Translations under genes and position numbers: made by a program
Assembly (NCBI GenBank): GCA_012728975.1
Contig: JAAYDZ010000016.1
Location: forward strand, 1 to 64,000
From: Bacteroidales bacterium
Lineage (GTDB): Bacteria; Bacteroidota; Bacteroidia; Bacteroidales; UBA932
DNA: 64,000 bases
Reading direction: 5' to 3'
Part shown: piece by piece, positions 19,662 through 28,474 of the stretch
Numbering within the stretch: the stretch's first letter is position 1
How the letters are laid out: each line of letters starts with the position of its first letter
The notes under the pieces: model-generated
The model's database searches: none
Seen by the model: the letters and a program-made list of their open reading frames with translations, nothing else
Told to the model about the DNA's origin: nothing

Positions 19662-20855
19662 TTATCTTTTCTTTCCCATCAGTTCAACTACCTTTTCTAC
19701 CGGTAGTGCCTTTACGGTTCTGCCTTCCTTACCTGTCATGTCAGTGGCTTTGAAAAGAGAATTCCATAAAGCTTCTGCCGTAGCTTCGATGGTAGCTTCG
19801 AAGAGAGCTGACATATCGTCGTTGTGCAGTAGCACGGGATTGTACATTTGAGTAGATTCGTTGATAAGATTCTCTTTACAGACAGAGAGCGCTATTACAT
19901 AATCTCCGCTACCGTTGGATGCTATACCCCCGGTCTTTGCAAGTCCCATCATTGCTCTTTTTGCAATTCTTTTAAGGTTGCGGGCATCCACCGGCGCATC
20001 GGTTATAACTACCATCATACATGAGCCGTCAGGGTTAAGTTTTGGGTCTTGAGTAGATTCACAGGAGCCGGATTCATACGAGGTAGACTCGTAAGCGGAA
20101 CTCAATGCGCATTTTTCCTCTTCAACTGCCTTCTTGAAACTATACTGCCCCAACAATTGACCCACAGGTACACCGTCTACCTCCAAAATACCGCCATAAT
20201 TAGACTGCACCAGCACTCCTACTGTATATCCCCCCAGGGATTTGGGAAGTACGCGTGAAGAAGTTCCTATTCCTCCTTTAAAACCGAAACAGATGGTACC
20301 TGTACCTGCTCCTACACACCCTTCTTCAACTTTTCCTCCCGATGCAATTTCTATTGCTTTCAGTACATGCCCGGCGGTAACATGCCTACCCCGAATATCG
20401 TTTAGCCCACCATCATTTGTTTCGCCAACCACTGCGTTGACAGAACCCACGGACTCGTTGCCCTTTTGTGCGAGTGTGTAGGTTATCACCCCTTCGATAC
20501 CTTGTGCCACAGAGAGCGTATTTGTCAAAATTATCGGTGATTCGGTATTTCCCAGTTCCTCTATTTGTGTAACCCCGGCAAGTTTACCAAAACCGTTTCC
20601 AACATATACTGCAGCAGGACATTTTAGACGAAATAGATTGCCTTCGTGTGGGATAATGGCTGTTACCCCTGTGCGAATATCCTTTCCCTCAATGATAGTT
20701 ACCTGTCCAACTTTGACTCCGGGCACATCGGTTATAGCATTATATTCTCCTGTGCGAAAAATTCCCGGTTTTATACCATAATCCCTGATTCTTCCTTGTG
20801 AAAACAGAGATAGGGAGATTAAAAGCAATGTAGTGATGAGTAGCGATCGTTTCAT
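19662..20855 (-). CDS. P1/S58-family DmpA-like aminopeptidase, secreted
   Basis: The family includes DmpA (L-aminopeptidase/D-Ala-esterase-amidase) and beta-peptidyl aminopeptidases, which self-cleave before a Ser that becomes the N-terminal nucleophile. The 397-residue protein has a signal peptide (MKRSLLITTLLLISLSLFSQ), motifs NAITDVPGVKVGQVT, RTGVTAIIPH, GVGAGTGT-like VGAGTGTICFGFKGGIGTSSR, and the cleavage site NPDGSCMMVVITDAP with Gly277-Ser278. Just before the site, at about residues 250-270, is an unusual Ser/Glu/Tyr-rich linker. It probably trims peptides in the periplasm, possibly with D- or beta-amino acid N-termini. It shares a divergent promoter region with hflX. Confidence 0.9.
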   Translation of the reverse strand: MKRSLLITTLLLISLSLFSQGRIRDYGIKPGIFRTGEYNAITDVPGVKVGQVTIIEGKDIRTGVTAIIPHEGNLFRLKCPAAVYVGNGFGKLAGVTQIEELGNTESPIILTNTLSVAQGIEGVITYTLAQKGNESVGSVNAVVGETNDGGLNDIRGRHVTAGHVLKAIEIASGGKVEEGCVGAGTGTICFGFKGGIGTSSRVLPKSLGGYTVGVLVQSNYGGILEVDGVPVGQLLGQYSFKKAVEEEKCALSSAYESTSYESGSCESTQDPKLNPDGSCMMVVITDAPVDARNLKRIAKRAMMGLAKTGGIASNGSGDYVIALSVCKENLINESTQMYNPVLLHNDDMSALFEATIEATAEALWNSLFKATDMTGKEGRTVKALPVEKVVELMGKKR

Positions 20856-20886
20856 ATTGAATATAGATTTTAATCTTATATTAATA

Positions 20887-20906
20887 CAAATATAGTTTTA
20901 CTTTTG
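20887..20906. promoter_or_regulatory. Divergent -7 elements, aminopeptidase and hflX
   Basis: TATATTTG on the minus strand (20894-20887) precedes the aminopeptidase gene, and TACTTTTG on the plus strand (20899-20906) precedes hflX. Both match TAnnTTTG and are 4 bases apart. No clear TTTG -33 box accompanies either. The hflX leader would be only about 10 bases. Confidence 0.45.
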
Positions 20907-20922
20907 TAAAAAATTTGAATTG

Positions 20923-22122
20923 ATGATAAAAAAGGAACAAATCATAAAGGGTCATAAAGAAGAAACAGCAGTCTTTGTAGCCCTAATTCCTCAGGGGGTA
21001 GATGAAAGAGAAGTAAATGAATACTTGGATGAATTGAAGTTTCTTGCAGAAACAGCCGGAATTAAAGGCGGAAAGCGTTTCACACAAAAATTAGAAAAAC
21101 CTAACTCCAGGACCTATGTAGGAAGGGGTAAACTTGAAGAAATTGCAGCCCATATTGAAGAGAATGAGGTCGATTATCTCATTTTTGACGATGAACTTTC
21201 TCCTTCTCAACTTAGAAATATAGAACAAACTGTCGGCATAAGGGTTATTGATCGTACAGGACTCATATTGGATATTTTTGCTCAACGCGCTAAGACTGCT
21301 TATGCTAAAACACAGGTAGAGCTTGCCCAATACCAATACCTCTTGCCTAGGTTAACCGGTATGTGGACTCACCTAGAAAGACAGCGTGGAGGTATTAGTA
21401 TGAGAGGTCCGGGTGAGACTCAGCTCGAGACTGACCGGCGTATTGTTTTAGATAAGATTTCCAAACTCAAGGAACAGCTAAAAAAAATTGACCGTCAGAT
21501 GGCCTCTCAACGGGGTAATCGAGGATCATTGGTTCGTATCTCACTTGTTGGCTATACAAATGTTGGCAAAAGTACCATTATGAATCTTTTGGCTAAAAGT
21601 GATGTTTTTGCAGAGAATAAACTTTTTGCAACACTAGACACCACTGTTCGTAAAGTGGTTATAGAAAATGTCCCCTTTTTACTAAGCGATACAGTCGGAT
21701 TTATAAGAAAACTTCCTACGCAACTTGTCGAATCATTTAAGAGCACGCTTGATGAGGTTCGTGAAGCCGATATTTTGATGCACGTTGTAGATATTTCACA
21801 TCTAAATTTTGAAGAGCATATAAGGGTTGTTAACCAAACCCTTCTCGAGATCGGGGCCCAGGAAAAACCGTTATTTATGGTTTTTAACAAGATAGATGCT
21901 TATCATCACGAAGAATATGATGTGTTTTCAATGCAGGAAAAAAAGTTGATCAACTACACTATTGATGAACTTAAGGAGTCATGGATGTCAAAGGAACACA
22001 CACCTTGCATTTTTATCTCAGCTAAAGAAAGAACGAACATAGATAAACTTCGTTCAGACCTTTATAAAATGGTTGCAGAGATACACGCCGGACGATATCC
22101 CTTTGATAATTTTCTTTGGTAG
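20923..22122 (+). CDS. hflX: Ribosome-associated GTPase HflX
   Basis: HflX binds the ribosome and can split stalled or hibernating 70S particles using GTP. The protein has the N-terminal HflX domain (LKFLAETAGIKGGKRFTQK, YVGRGKLEEIAAHIEEN), the middle motif GGISMRGPGETQLETDRR, then a GTPase domain with G1 GYTNVGKSTIMN, G3 DTVGFIRKLP and G4 FNKID. It lacks the long C-terminal extension of some homologues. ATG at 20923 is taken as the start rather than the TTG just before it. A strong shared hairpin follows the gene. Confidence 0.95.
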   Translation: MIKKEQIIKGHKEETAVFVALIPQGVDEREVNEYLDELKFLAETAGIKGGKRFTQKLEKPNSRTYVGRGKLEEIAAHIEENEVDYLIFDDELSPSQLRNIEQTVGIRVIDRTGLILDIFAQRAKTAYAKTQVELAQYQYLLPRLTGMWTHLERQRGGISMRGPGETQLETDRRIVLDKISKLKEQLKKIDRQMASQRGNRGSLVRISLVGYTNVGKSTIMNLLAKSDVFAENKLFATLDTTVRKVVIENVPFLLSDTVGFIRKLPTQLVESFKSTLDEVREADILMHVVDISHLNFEEHIRVVNQTLLEIGAQEKPLFMVFNKIDAYHHEEYDVFSMQEKKLINYTIDELKESWMSKEHTPCIFISAKERTNIDKLRSDLYKMVAEIHAGRYPFDNFLW

Positions 22123-22208
22123 GATATTTGTCTTTTAGCTACATTGGCTATTTTTTCTAGGTCGTTCGATTTTGCCGCTTTATTGATAAATACCACATAT
22201 TATGTAAT

Positions 22209-22241
22209 AAAAAATCCCTTTCATGGTGAAAGGGATTTTTT
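22209..22241. terminator. Bidirectional terminator between hflX and tonB
   Basis: A 15-base stem (AAAAAATCCCTTTCA) pairs with its complement across a 3-base loop, with T-runs on both strands. It ends the converging hflX and tonB-family transcripts. Confidence 0.9.
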
Positions 22242-22260
22242 CTGATCTTTATCTGACTAA

Positions 22261-22953
22261 TTAGCGGAGCTGGAACAACACAGGGAAGGTGTAGGTAACC
22301 TTTACAGGCCTTTCTCTCTGTTTGCCAGGAGTCCACTTAGGTGAGCTGGAAACTATCCTGACAGCCTCTCTGTCGAGAGATGCGTCAACACCTCTGAGTA
22401 CCTTAACGTCTCTTACAGATCCATCAGTGTAAACTGTAAACTGAAGTGTAACACGACCTTGTACACCATTCTCCTTTGCGATTTCAGGATAAACAAGTTT
22501 GCTGTTTACCCATTTTGAGAAATCATTGGCATCACCGCCTTGGAATTTGGGCTTTTCCTCTACAAGCGCAAAAGGAATGGCTTCCTCTTCAACCTCTTCT
22601 TCCTCAACAACAGCAACATAGTCCATAATTTCAACACCGATGCTTGCGTCATCCTCCATATCTATAAACAGATTGTCAGTTACAACTATGTCGTCATCAA
22701 CGATGTCGATAATATCAGACAACACAGGAATCTTGGGTGCTTCAGGTGGGGGAAGTTGTTCTTGCTGTGTTACAGGAATGAACTCCTCTTCTACAATTTG
22801 TGCGTCAACTGAAAGGTTAACTGTCTCAGATTTTTCTGCGGTTGTCCACTCAAATGCAAGCAATACAACTGCGAGGGCGATTATCAGTCCAATCTCTCTA
22901 AACAATAATTTTTTGTTTTCAAGATCTGCTTTGGGTGTTTTTTTAACTTCCAT
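22261..22953 (-). CDS. TonB-family energy-transducing protein
   Basis: TonB links the inner-membrane proton-motive force to outer-membrane receptors such as SusC. The 230-residue protein has a short cytoplasmic tail, a membrane helix (about 23-40, IGLIIALAVVLLAFEW), an acidic Pro/Glu-rich periplasmic spacer (QLPPPEAPKIP, VVEEEEVEEE), and a C-terminal TonB domain (YPEIAKENGVQGRVTLQFTV, KWTPGKQRERPVKVTYTFPV). No exbB or exbD is nearby. It could energise the SusC at 38 kb, but no link is visible beyond function. Confidence 0.92.
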   Translation of the reverse strand: MEVKKTPKADLENKKLLFREIGLIIALAVVLLAFEWTTAEKSETVNLSVDAQIVEEEFIPVTQQEQLPPPEAPKIPVLSDIIDIVDDDIVVTDNLFIDMEDDASIGVEIMDYVAVVEEEEVEEEAIPFALVEEKPKFQGGDANDFSKWVNSKLVYPEIAKENGVQGRVTLQFTVYTDGSVRDVKVLRGVDASLDREAVRIVSSSPKWTPGKQRERPVKVTYTFPVLFQLR

Positions 22954-23299
22954 ATCAGTAATTTATTTTGATTGTCCAATTTGTAAGGTCTATGACCTTC
23001 GAACCGTAAAAATAATAAGAAAAAATCATTTATAACAAATTTTTGTTGATAATTTTATATTTATCTTTTTATGGTCTTTATAATCAGGACGTTACACAAT
23101 CAACCTCTTTTATAAAATTGTTAGTAATTCATATGTGGTATCATTTTAGTGCTCATCTCAAGAGCTTTACAATCCTAATTTTCGAACTTGTTTCAAATTA
23201 TAACATTTTTATTAAAATTTTACCATATAACACTCTATTTCACTATTTTTGCTGCAAAAAATAAGCCATATTTCTCTCAAAACTCAATTCAGTAAAGCA
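22954..23299. other. AT-rich intergenic region, tonB/ybeY divergent
   Basis: These 346 bases hold no convincing gene. A short inverted repeat AAGGTC-TAT-GACCTT (22985-22999) lies 32 bases before tonB and might be an operator. One DnaA-box-like TGTTGATAA lies at 23044-23052. TATTTTTG at 23244-23251 is a likely -7 element for ybeY. Confidence 0.4.
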
Positions 23300-23752
23300 A
23301 TGATAAATTATTTTAATGAGGATATAATTTTCAATTTAAATGATAAGATAATTATCTCTAAATGGCTGAGGAACATAGTTTCTAAAAGGGAACTTACAAT
23401 TGGGCAGCTTAATTATATATTTTGCAGTGATTCTTATTTACTCGAAATAAATAATAGATTTCTTGGACACGATTATTATACTGATGTAATTGCTTTTGAT
23501 TATTCTTCCGACTTTGAGATCCAGTATGGAACAAACTCTGTTAGTGGCGACATATTCATTAGTATAGATACAGTTCGACGTAATGCAGAGATTTACAAAG
23601 AAACTTTTGATAAAGAACTTCATCGGGTTATGGTACATGGTCTTCTTCATTTATTAGGTTTTGATGATCTGACACCGGAACTTCAAAAAGAAATGAGAGC
23701 TGAGGAAGATAAAACACTTAGTTGCTTATCTCCTTTATTATCAGAAAGATAA
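23300..23752 (+). CDS. ybeY: Endoribonuclease/rRNA maturation factor YbeY
   Basis: YbeY is a metal-dependent RNase needed for 16S rRNA 3'-end maturation and ribosome quality control. The start MINYFNEDIIF is preferred: an in-frame ATG at 23249 overlaps the -7 promoter element and would precede transcription. Family motifs are ISYIFCSD-like LNYIFCSDSYLLEINNRFL, HDYYTDVIAFDYS and SGDIFISIDTV, then the metal site VHGLLHLLGFDD. In most bacteria that site reads HGxLHLxGxDH; here the third His is Asp. The stop codon abuts the ATG of mnmG, so the two are one operon. Confidence 0.93.
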   Translation: MINYFNEDIIFNLNDKIIISKWLRNIVSKRELTIGQLNYIFCSDSYLLEINNRFLGHDYYTDVIAFDYSSDFEIQYGTNSVSGDIFISIDTVRRNAEIYKETFDKELHRVMVHGLLHLLGFDDLTPELQKEMRAEEDKTLSCLSPLLSER

Positions 23753-25741
23753 ATGAAAACACCGCTATATGACATAATAGTAATAGGTGCGGGTCACGCA
23801 GGTTGCGAAGCTGCTGTGGCAGCAGCACGAATGGGTTCTAAAGTTTTGCTCATAACAATGGATATGAACAAAATAGCCCAAATGTCTTGCAATCCCGCAA
23901 TAGGAGGAATTGCTAAAGGTCAGATTGTATGTGAGATCGACGCTCTAGGTGGGTACTCTGCAATTGTTACTGATGCTTCAACAATACAATTCAGAATGCT
24001 TAACCTTTCTAAAGGTCCGGCAATGTGGAGTCCACGTGCTCAATGTGATAAACTCCATTTTTCCATGAACTGGCGTTACATTCTTGAAAACACCTCTAAT
24101 CTAGACCTTTGGCATGATATGGTGACCTCTTTAACCTTCCGAGAATCCAATATTTATGGTGTTCTCGTCTCTATGGGTGCAGAATTTCATTGTAAAAGCG
24201 TTATTTTAACTGCGGGCACATTCCTTAACGGCAGACTTTATATCGGTAATGAGATGGTTGATGGTGGAAGGATGGGTGAGTCGCCATCCCTTGGGCTTAC
24301 CGAACAACTCTCCGAAATGGGGTGTACTACGGCAAGAATGAAGACAGGTACTCCACCAAGAATTGATGCAAGGTCTTTGGATCTCTCTAAACTAATTATG
24401 CAAGAATTAGATCCCAACCCTTCCAAGTTTTCATATCTACCTTTTAAAACAGGTATCCAGAGGGGTAAACCCCAAAAGCCCTGTTACATTGTCCATACAA
24501 ATAAGTGTGTTCACAACATTCTCAGGACTGGTTTCGATGAATCTCCACTTTTTCAGGGAAAGATTACCGGCATCGGACCTCGTTATTGTCCATCCATTGA
24601 AGACAAACTGCGTACTTTTGCCGGTAAGGACTCACACCAACTGTTTCTTGAACCTGAAGGATGGAATACCCATGAATATTATCTGCAAGGATTTGCTTCA
24701 TCCCTTCCCTTAAGGGTGCAGATGGATGCTTTACAAGAAATAGAGGGACTTCGTGGAGTCAAGATATTCACACCTGCATATGCTGTAGAGTATGATTTTT
24801 TCGATCCTACCGAACTATGGCCGACACTTGAGTCTAGAATCATACCTAATTTTTATTTTGCTGGGCAAGTAAATGGTACGACCGGTTACGAGGAGGCAGC
24901 AGCTCAAGGACTAATGGCGGGTATTAATGCTCATCTAAAACTTAATGACAAGGAGCCTTTTATTCTTAAAAGAGATGAGGCATACATAGGTGTTTTGATT
25001 GACGACCTTATAACCAAAGGCGTTGATGAACCTTATAGGATGTTCACTTCTCGTGCTGAATATCGTATTCTTTTAAGACAAGATAACGCTGATATTCGTC
25101 TTACAGAGATGGGATATAAACTCGGCCTTGTAGATCAATTCAGGTATGAATATACCAAGCTAAAGTATGATACCATCTCTACATACGTAGATTTTTCTAA
25201 TGCTACTTCGCTTAGCCCAGAAGACATCAATGATTACCTTAGAGCCATAAACAGCGCAGAAATCGCTACAAAGAAGAAAATTTCAAACCTTTTAACTCGT
25301 CCTTCAACTTCAATCAAGTCTCTCCTTAAAAATGTTCCACGTGGAACATTTATCGATTCAAATCTTTCTGAAAAATTAGCAGTTTTATCATCAATTAAAA
25401 CAGAGCAAATCCAAAACCTTTTAGAAATGCCCTGGGGCAAAACAGCCGGCAAAGAGGAAATAGATCCTGAATATGTGTATGAAGAGGTGCTCCAGTCAGC
25501 AGAAATTAGCATAAAATACCAAGGCTATATCGAACGCGAAAAGGCTATAGCTGACAAATTAAGACGTTTGGAAAATCTCAGAATTCCTGAAGATTTTGAT
25601 TTCTCAAAAGTAGCTTCTCTTTCTATGGAGTGCCGAATAAAACTCAATAGGTATCGCCCACGAACAATTGCCCAAGCCGCACGAATTTCAGGCGTTTCTC
25701 CAGCGGATATACAGGTTCTTTTGATTTATTTTGGAAGATAA
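23753..25741 (+). CDS. mnmG: tRNA U34 carboxymethylaminomethyl synthase MnmG
   Basis: MnmG (GidA) works with MnmE to put the cmnm5 group on wobble uridine of several tRNAs. The 662-residue flavoprotein has the N-terminal FAD motif IVIGAGHAGCEAA, family signatures MSCNPAIGGIAKGQIVCEIDALGG, TAGTFLNGRLYIG, GQVNGTTGYEEAAAQGLMAG and TSRAEYRILLRQDNAD, and the C-terminal helical domain that contacts MnmE and tRNA. Codons for NVPRGT (about residues 528-533) coincide with a perfect palindrome that matches parS. In many bacteria mnmG sits near the replication origin. It forms an operon with ybeY. Confidence 0.97.
   Translation: MKTPLYDIIVIGAGHAGCEAAVAAARMGSKVLLITMDMNKIAQMSCNPAIGGIAKGQIVCEIDALGGYSAIVTDASTIQFRMLNLSKGPAMWSPRAQCDKLHFSMNWRYILENTSNLDLWHDMVTSLTFRESNIYGVLVSMGAEFHCKSVILTAGTFLNGRLYIGNEMVDGGRMGESPSLGLTEQLSEMGCTTARMKTGTPPRIDARSLDLSKLIMQELDPNPSKFSYLPFKTGIQRGKPQKPCYIVHTNKCVHNILRTGFDESPLFQGKITGIGPRYCPSIEDKLRTFAGKDSHQLFLEPEGWNTHEYYLQGFASSLPLRVQMDALQEIEGLRGVKIFTPAYAVEYDFFDPTELWPTLESRIIPNFYFAGQVNGTTGYEEAAAQGLMAGINAHLKLNDKEPFILKRDEAYIGVLIDDLITKGVDEPYRMFTSRAEYRILLRQDNADIRLTEMGYKLGLVDQFRYEYTKLKYDTISTYVDFSNATSLSPEDINDYLRAINSAEIATKKKISNLLTRPSTSIKSLLKNVPRGTFIDSNLSEKLAVLSSIKTEQIQNLLEMPWGKTAGKEEIDPEYVYEEVLQSAEISIKYQGYIEREKAIADKLRRLENLRIPEDFDFSKVASLSMECRIKLNRYRPRTIAQAARISGVSPADIQVLLIYFGR
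25330..25351. other. parS: parS-like palindrome inside mnmG
   Basis: The core TGTTCCACGTGGAACA (25333-25348) is perfectly palindromic and the symmetry extends to 22 bp. It closely matches the conserved bacterial ParB-binding parS element. It is embedded in the mnmG frame. ParB itself is not in this window, so binding is inferred from the sequence match. Confidence 0.8.
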
Positions 25742-25820
25742 ACCTCTAATTTGATATTAACTTTTGGGCACGCTTGTCAGGTCTGTACCATGGAGTGGTC
25801 ACACTAGTCAAATAAAATAC

Positions 25821-25848
25821 CTCAAATGTTCCACGAGGAACATTTGAG
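25821..25848. other. parS: Second parS-like site / hairpin after mnmG
   Basis: TGTTCCACGAGGAACA (25827-25842) differs from the first site at one central base and is flanked by symmetrical CTCAAA/TTTGAG, giving 12-base arms around a 4-base centre. It lies in the convergent gap between mnmG and the GNAT gene. No T-run follows on either strand, so a parS role seems likelier than a classical terminator, though the hairpin could also stop transcription. Confidence 0.65.
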
Positions 25849-25869
25849 ATATTTGTTTACTATCTTATT

Positions 25870-26544
25870 TTAAAGAGGAAACGAAAATGTAGAATGTGTG
25901 GATTCTGTTGAGAAGCTATCATTGAGTGATGCTAGCAACAAGTAGGGATAGCGGGTGTCGTACTGAAATGGGGAACGAGGATTAAAAGTAGCTTCCTCAA
26001 TAATGTAGTTAAGTAAATAATGATTCCACTGAAAATAGTCCGACATCAATCTCTCATCTCTTGTCAAAAATAAATTGGCCCCATCAAAATGTGAAATAAA
26101 TGCTCTGTTTTCAAATAATGGTAATGAGTCGGCGTTCCGGTAAATAGGAGTATTAAATCCGATTTTTTCGTAAAATGAGACAATACTAACATTCGAAGGA
26201 TGCACTATCATAAACTTCCAGCCTTGTCTTTTAGCATTATTTCTAATGTATGCTATAAGAGATTTGGCATAACCGCGGCCGCTGTATGCGGGCAATGTTG
26301 CAAGGCCGCAAATGTATACTCCGGCATGAGAATCCCTGTGTCCTCTAGTGCGTGAACTTGAGATATACGATATGCTCATAGTTTGCACCACCGAGACAAC
26401 TTTACCGTCCCTTTCGTAAACGAGAGTGTGTCGTGGTGTGCATTTTTTTAGGAAGAAATCGATATATTCTTCGCTCGTATCAAAGCATTTCCTGTAGATC
26501 TTGCGTATATCCGATATGTCCTGTTTTGTGGCTGAGCGAATCAT
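25870..26544 (-). CDS. GNAT-family N-acetyltransferase
   Basis: The 224-residue protein has the GNAT fold order: an N-terminal MIRSATKQDISDIRKIYRKC segment, a middle strand with VSVVQTMSISYI, and acetyl-CoA-binding motif A in CGLATLPAYSGRGYAKSL (S-G-R-G-Y pyrophosphate loop), then motif B SIVSFYEKIGFNT. The substrate could be an amine, a peptide or a ribosomal protein; nothing here decides. It starts 25 bases after the acyl-CoA synthetase gene and is probably cotranscribed with it. Confidence 0.87.
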   Translation of the reverse strand: MIRSATKQDISDIRKIYRKCFDTSEEYIDFFLKKCTPRHTLVYERDGKVVSVVQTMSISYISSSRTRGHRDSHAGVYICGLATLPAYSGRGYAKSLIAYIRNNAKRQGWKFMIVHPSNVSIVSFYEKIGFNTPIYRNADSLPLFENRAFISHFDGANLFLTRDERLMSDYFQWNHYLLNYIIEEATFNPRSPFQYDTRYPYLLLASLNDSFSTESTHSTFSFPL

Positions 26545-26569
26545 AGCTAATTTAAGTTTCTTCTTAAGT

Positions 26570-28360
26570 CTAATTGTCTTCTGATTTTTCGGTTTTGAAT
26601 ATATCGTTGATGAGATTTGCGTATTTTTTATGGATATTACGGCGTTTTAGCTTGAGAGTTTGAGAGAGCATATCATTGTCGGTAGTCCAATCATCAAGTA
26701 CAATCTTTCCGCGCTTAACTGCTTCGTGGACTGCCAGGGTTTTGTTAACCTTTTCCACTTCATCATGGATAAGCTTGATAATCTCCTCAGATGCAATGAG
26801 TTCCTGATCGGTCTCATATTGGATTTTACGCCTTTGAGCAAACTCCTTAAGTTTTGGTAATGAGGGGATTATGATTGCAGAGGCGAATTTCTGATTTTCC
26901 CCGAACACTATACAGTTTTCAATGTAAGGTGACTCTTTTAGGCGTGTTTCTATTACCTGCGGAGCCACATATTTTCCAGAAGATAGTTTAAACATTTCTT
27001 TTTTTCGGTCGGTGATCTTAAGATACTGTCCATCAACAAGATAGCCTATATCTCCGGTGTGTAGCCACCCATCTGAATCTATTATCTCGGCAGTGGCTTC
27101 CGGATCCTTATAGTAGCCCAGCATCACATGAGGCCCTCTGGTTAGAATTTCGCCGTCTTCAGCAAATGAGAGTTCCGTACCTCCCATCGCTTTACCTACT
27201 GTGCCAATTACATTTATGCCGTCAGCAGGGCTGTTTACAGCAATTACCGGGGAGGTTTCAGTCATGCCATAACCTTCATAGATATGAAGCTTAGCTGCAT
27301 TAAAAGTACGCACAATCTTAGCCTGAATCGAGGATCCGCCGGATACGATAATCATCTCCTTGCCTCCCAAAGTGGCTCTCCACTTACTGTATACCAACTT
27401 GTCGTAAAAATTACGCTTAGCCAGATAGAATTTCTTTTTGTTATAATTATCAAAATTGTTAGCAAAATTCCATGCGAGCTTATAGATTGTCCTCTTGATA
27501 CCCTTAAGTCTCTTACCGGCAGCCTCAAGCTTACCGTACATTATCTCCAGTACGCGTGGTACTGAACAAAATCCATCTGCACGGCAATCTGCAAGGTCTG
27601 TGGCTATGGTGCTGAGTGACTCTGCGTAATAGATACTGATGGCCAGCTCCTGGAACTCATAGTTCATTGTGCGCTCATATACGTGGCATAGCGGTAGAAA
27701 ACTAAGCATTTTATGGTTCCAATTCCATATTTGACGTACCGCGTGGCCATGTGAATTGAAGGTGAGATTACGATGGGATAGCATAACTCCTTTAGGCAAG
27801 CCGGTAGTGCCGGAGGTATAGACAATGCTGCAGCAATCATCAGGTGATATTACTTCTTTGTTGCGCTCAACAATGGGCGCAAATTGCTCTTTATGTTCGC
27901 GTCCAAGCGCCTCCAGTTTGGATATGCAGAAAATTTCATCAGAGTCATCCATCATTATCACCTTGAATTCGCGATCGATTTCAGCGATGACCGGAGTAAT
28001 TTTCTTGTAGAGTGTTTTATTGCCCACGACAATAATTTCTGCGTCAGAATGGTCGAAAATGTGTTTAAAATCTCTTTTGCTTAGCGTGCTGTAAACAGGT
28101 ACATGAATCATATGTGCGAGGTTGGCACCCATATCCACAAAATTCCACTCAGGACGATTGCTGCATAGGGTTATTATCTTGGTACCGGCTTTATAACCAA
28201 GTGCCAAAAGGCCGTATGCAACATTGTGCGAGTGTTCTATATAATCATCAATACTGTATTTAATCCACTGGCCTTGTACTTTGCGTGCCAGGATATCATC
28301 TTTTGGGGGGAAAGAGGCTTTCAGATTTGAAAGCAAGTCAAATGTGCGGGTTATTGTCAT
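26570..28360 (-). CDS. Long-chain fatty acyl-CoA synthetase (AMP-binding)
   Basis: This enzyme activates fatty acids to acyl-CoA through an acyl-adenylate. The 596-residue protein carries the AMP-binding P-loop-like motif SIVYTSGTTGLPKGVMLSHRN, the adenylation motif YEGYGMTETSPVIAVN, the DGWLHTGDIGYL hinge motif and ITDRKKEMFKLSSGKYVAPQ, matching the FadD/AMP-dependent synthetase family of Bacteroidetes. It has no signal peptide. TAACTTTG at 28390-28383 is a likely -7 element, giving a leader of about 15 bases. It may feed acyl groups to lipid synthesis or salvage. Confidence 0.93.
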   Translation of the reverse strand: MTITRTFDLLSNLKASFPPKDDILARKVQGQWIKYSIDDYIEHSHNVAYGLLALGYKAGTKIITLCSNRPEWNFVDMGANLAHMIHVPVYSTLSKRDFKHIFDHSDAEIIVVGNKTLYKKITPVIAEIDREFKVIMMDDSDEIFCISKLEALGREHKEQFAPIVERNKEVISPDDCCSIVYTSGTTGLPKGVMLSHRNLTFNSHGHAVRQIWNWNHKMLSFLPLCHVYERTMNYEFQELAISIYYAESLSTIATDLADCRADGFCSVPRVLEIMYGKLEAAGKRLKGIKRTIYKLAWNFANNFDNYNKKKFYLAKRNFYDKLVYSKWRATLGGKEMIIVSGGSSIQAKIVRTFNAAKLHIYEGYGMTETSPVIAVNSPADGINVIGTVGKAMGGTELSFAEDGEILTRGPHVMLGYYKDPEATAEIIDSDGWLHTGDIGYLVDGQYLKITDRKKEMFKLSSGKYVAPQVIETRLKESPYIENCIVFGENQKFASAIIIPSLPKLKEFAQRRKIQYETDQELIASEEIIKLIHDEVEKVNKTLAVHEAVKRGKIVLDDWTTDNDMLSQTLKLKRRNIHKKYANLINDIFKTEKSEDN

Positions 28361-28420
28361 TTTTTTTAAAAAGTTAGAACTCCAAAGTTAATAAAAAACA
28401 GTGATTAATAAAAATAAAAA

Positions 28421-28450
28421 ACAAGGGAGGCCCTCGCCCGGGCCTCCCTC
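28421..28450 (-). terminator. Terminator of gcvH
   Basis: GGGAGGCCC (28425-28433) pairs with GGGCCTCCC (28440-28448) around TCGCCC. On the minus strand it is followed by TTGTTTTTTATTTT. The stem is very GC-rich. Confidence 0.9.
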
Positions 28451-28474
28451 AACACATCACATTTGATTTACAAA

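Noticed and set aside
22954-23299. Alternative origin candidate next to ybeY-mnmG
   Set aside because: It is AT-rich and close to parS, but has only a single imperfect DnaA-box match (23044) against six at 15.66-15.83 kb.
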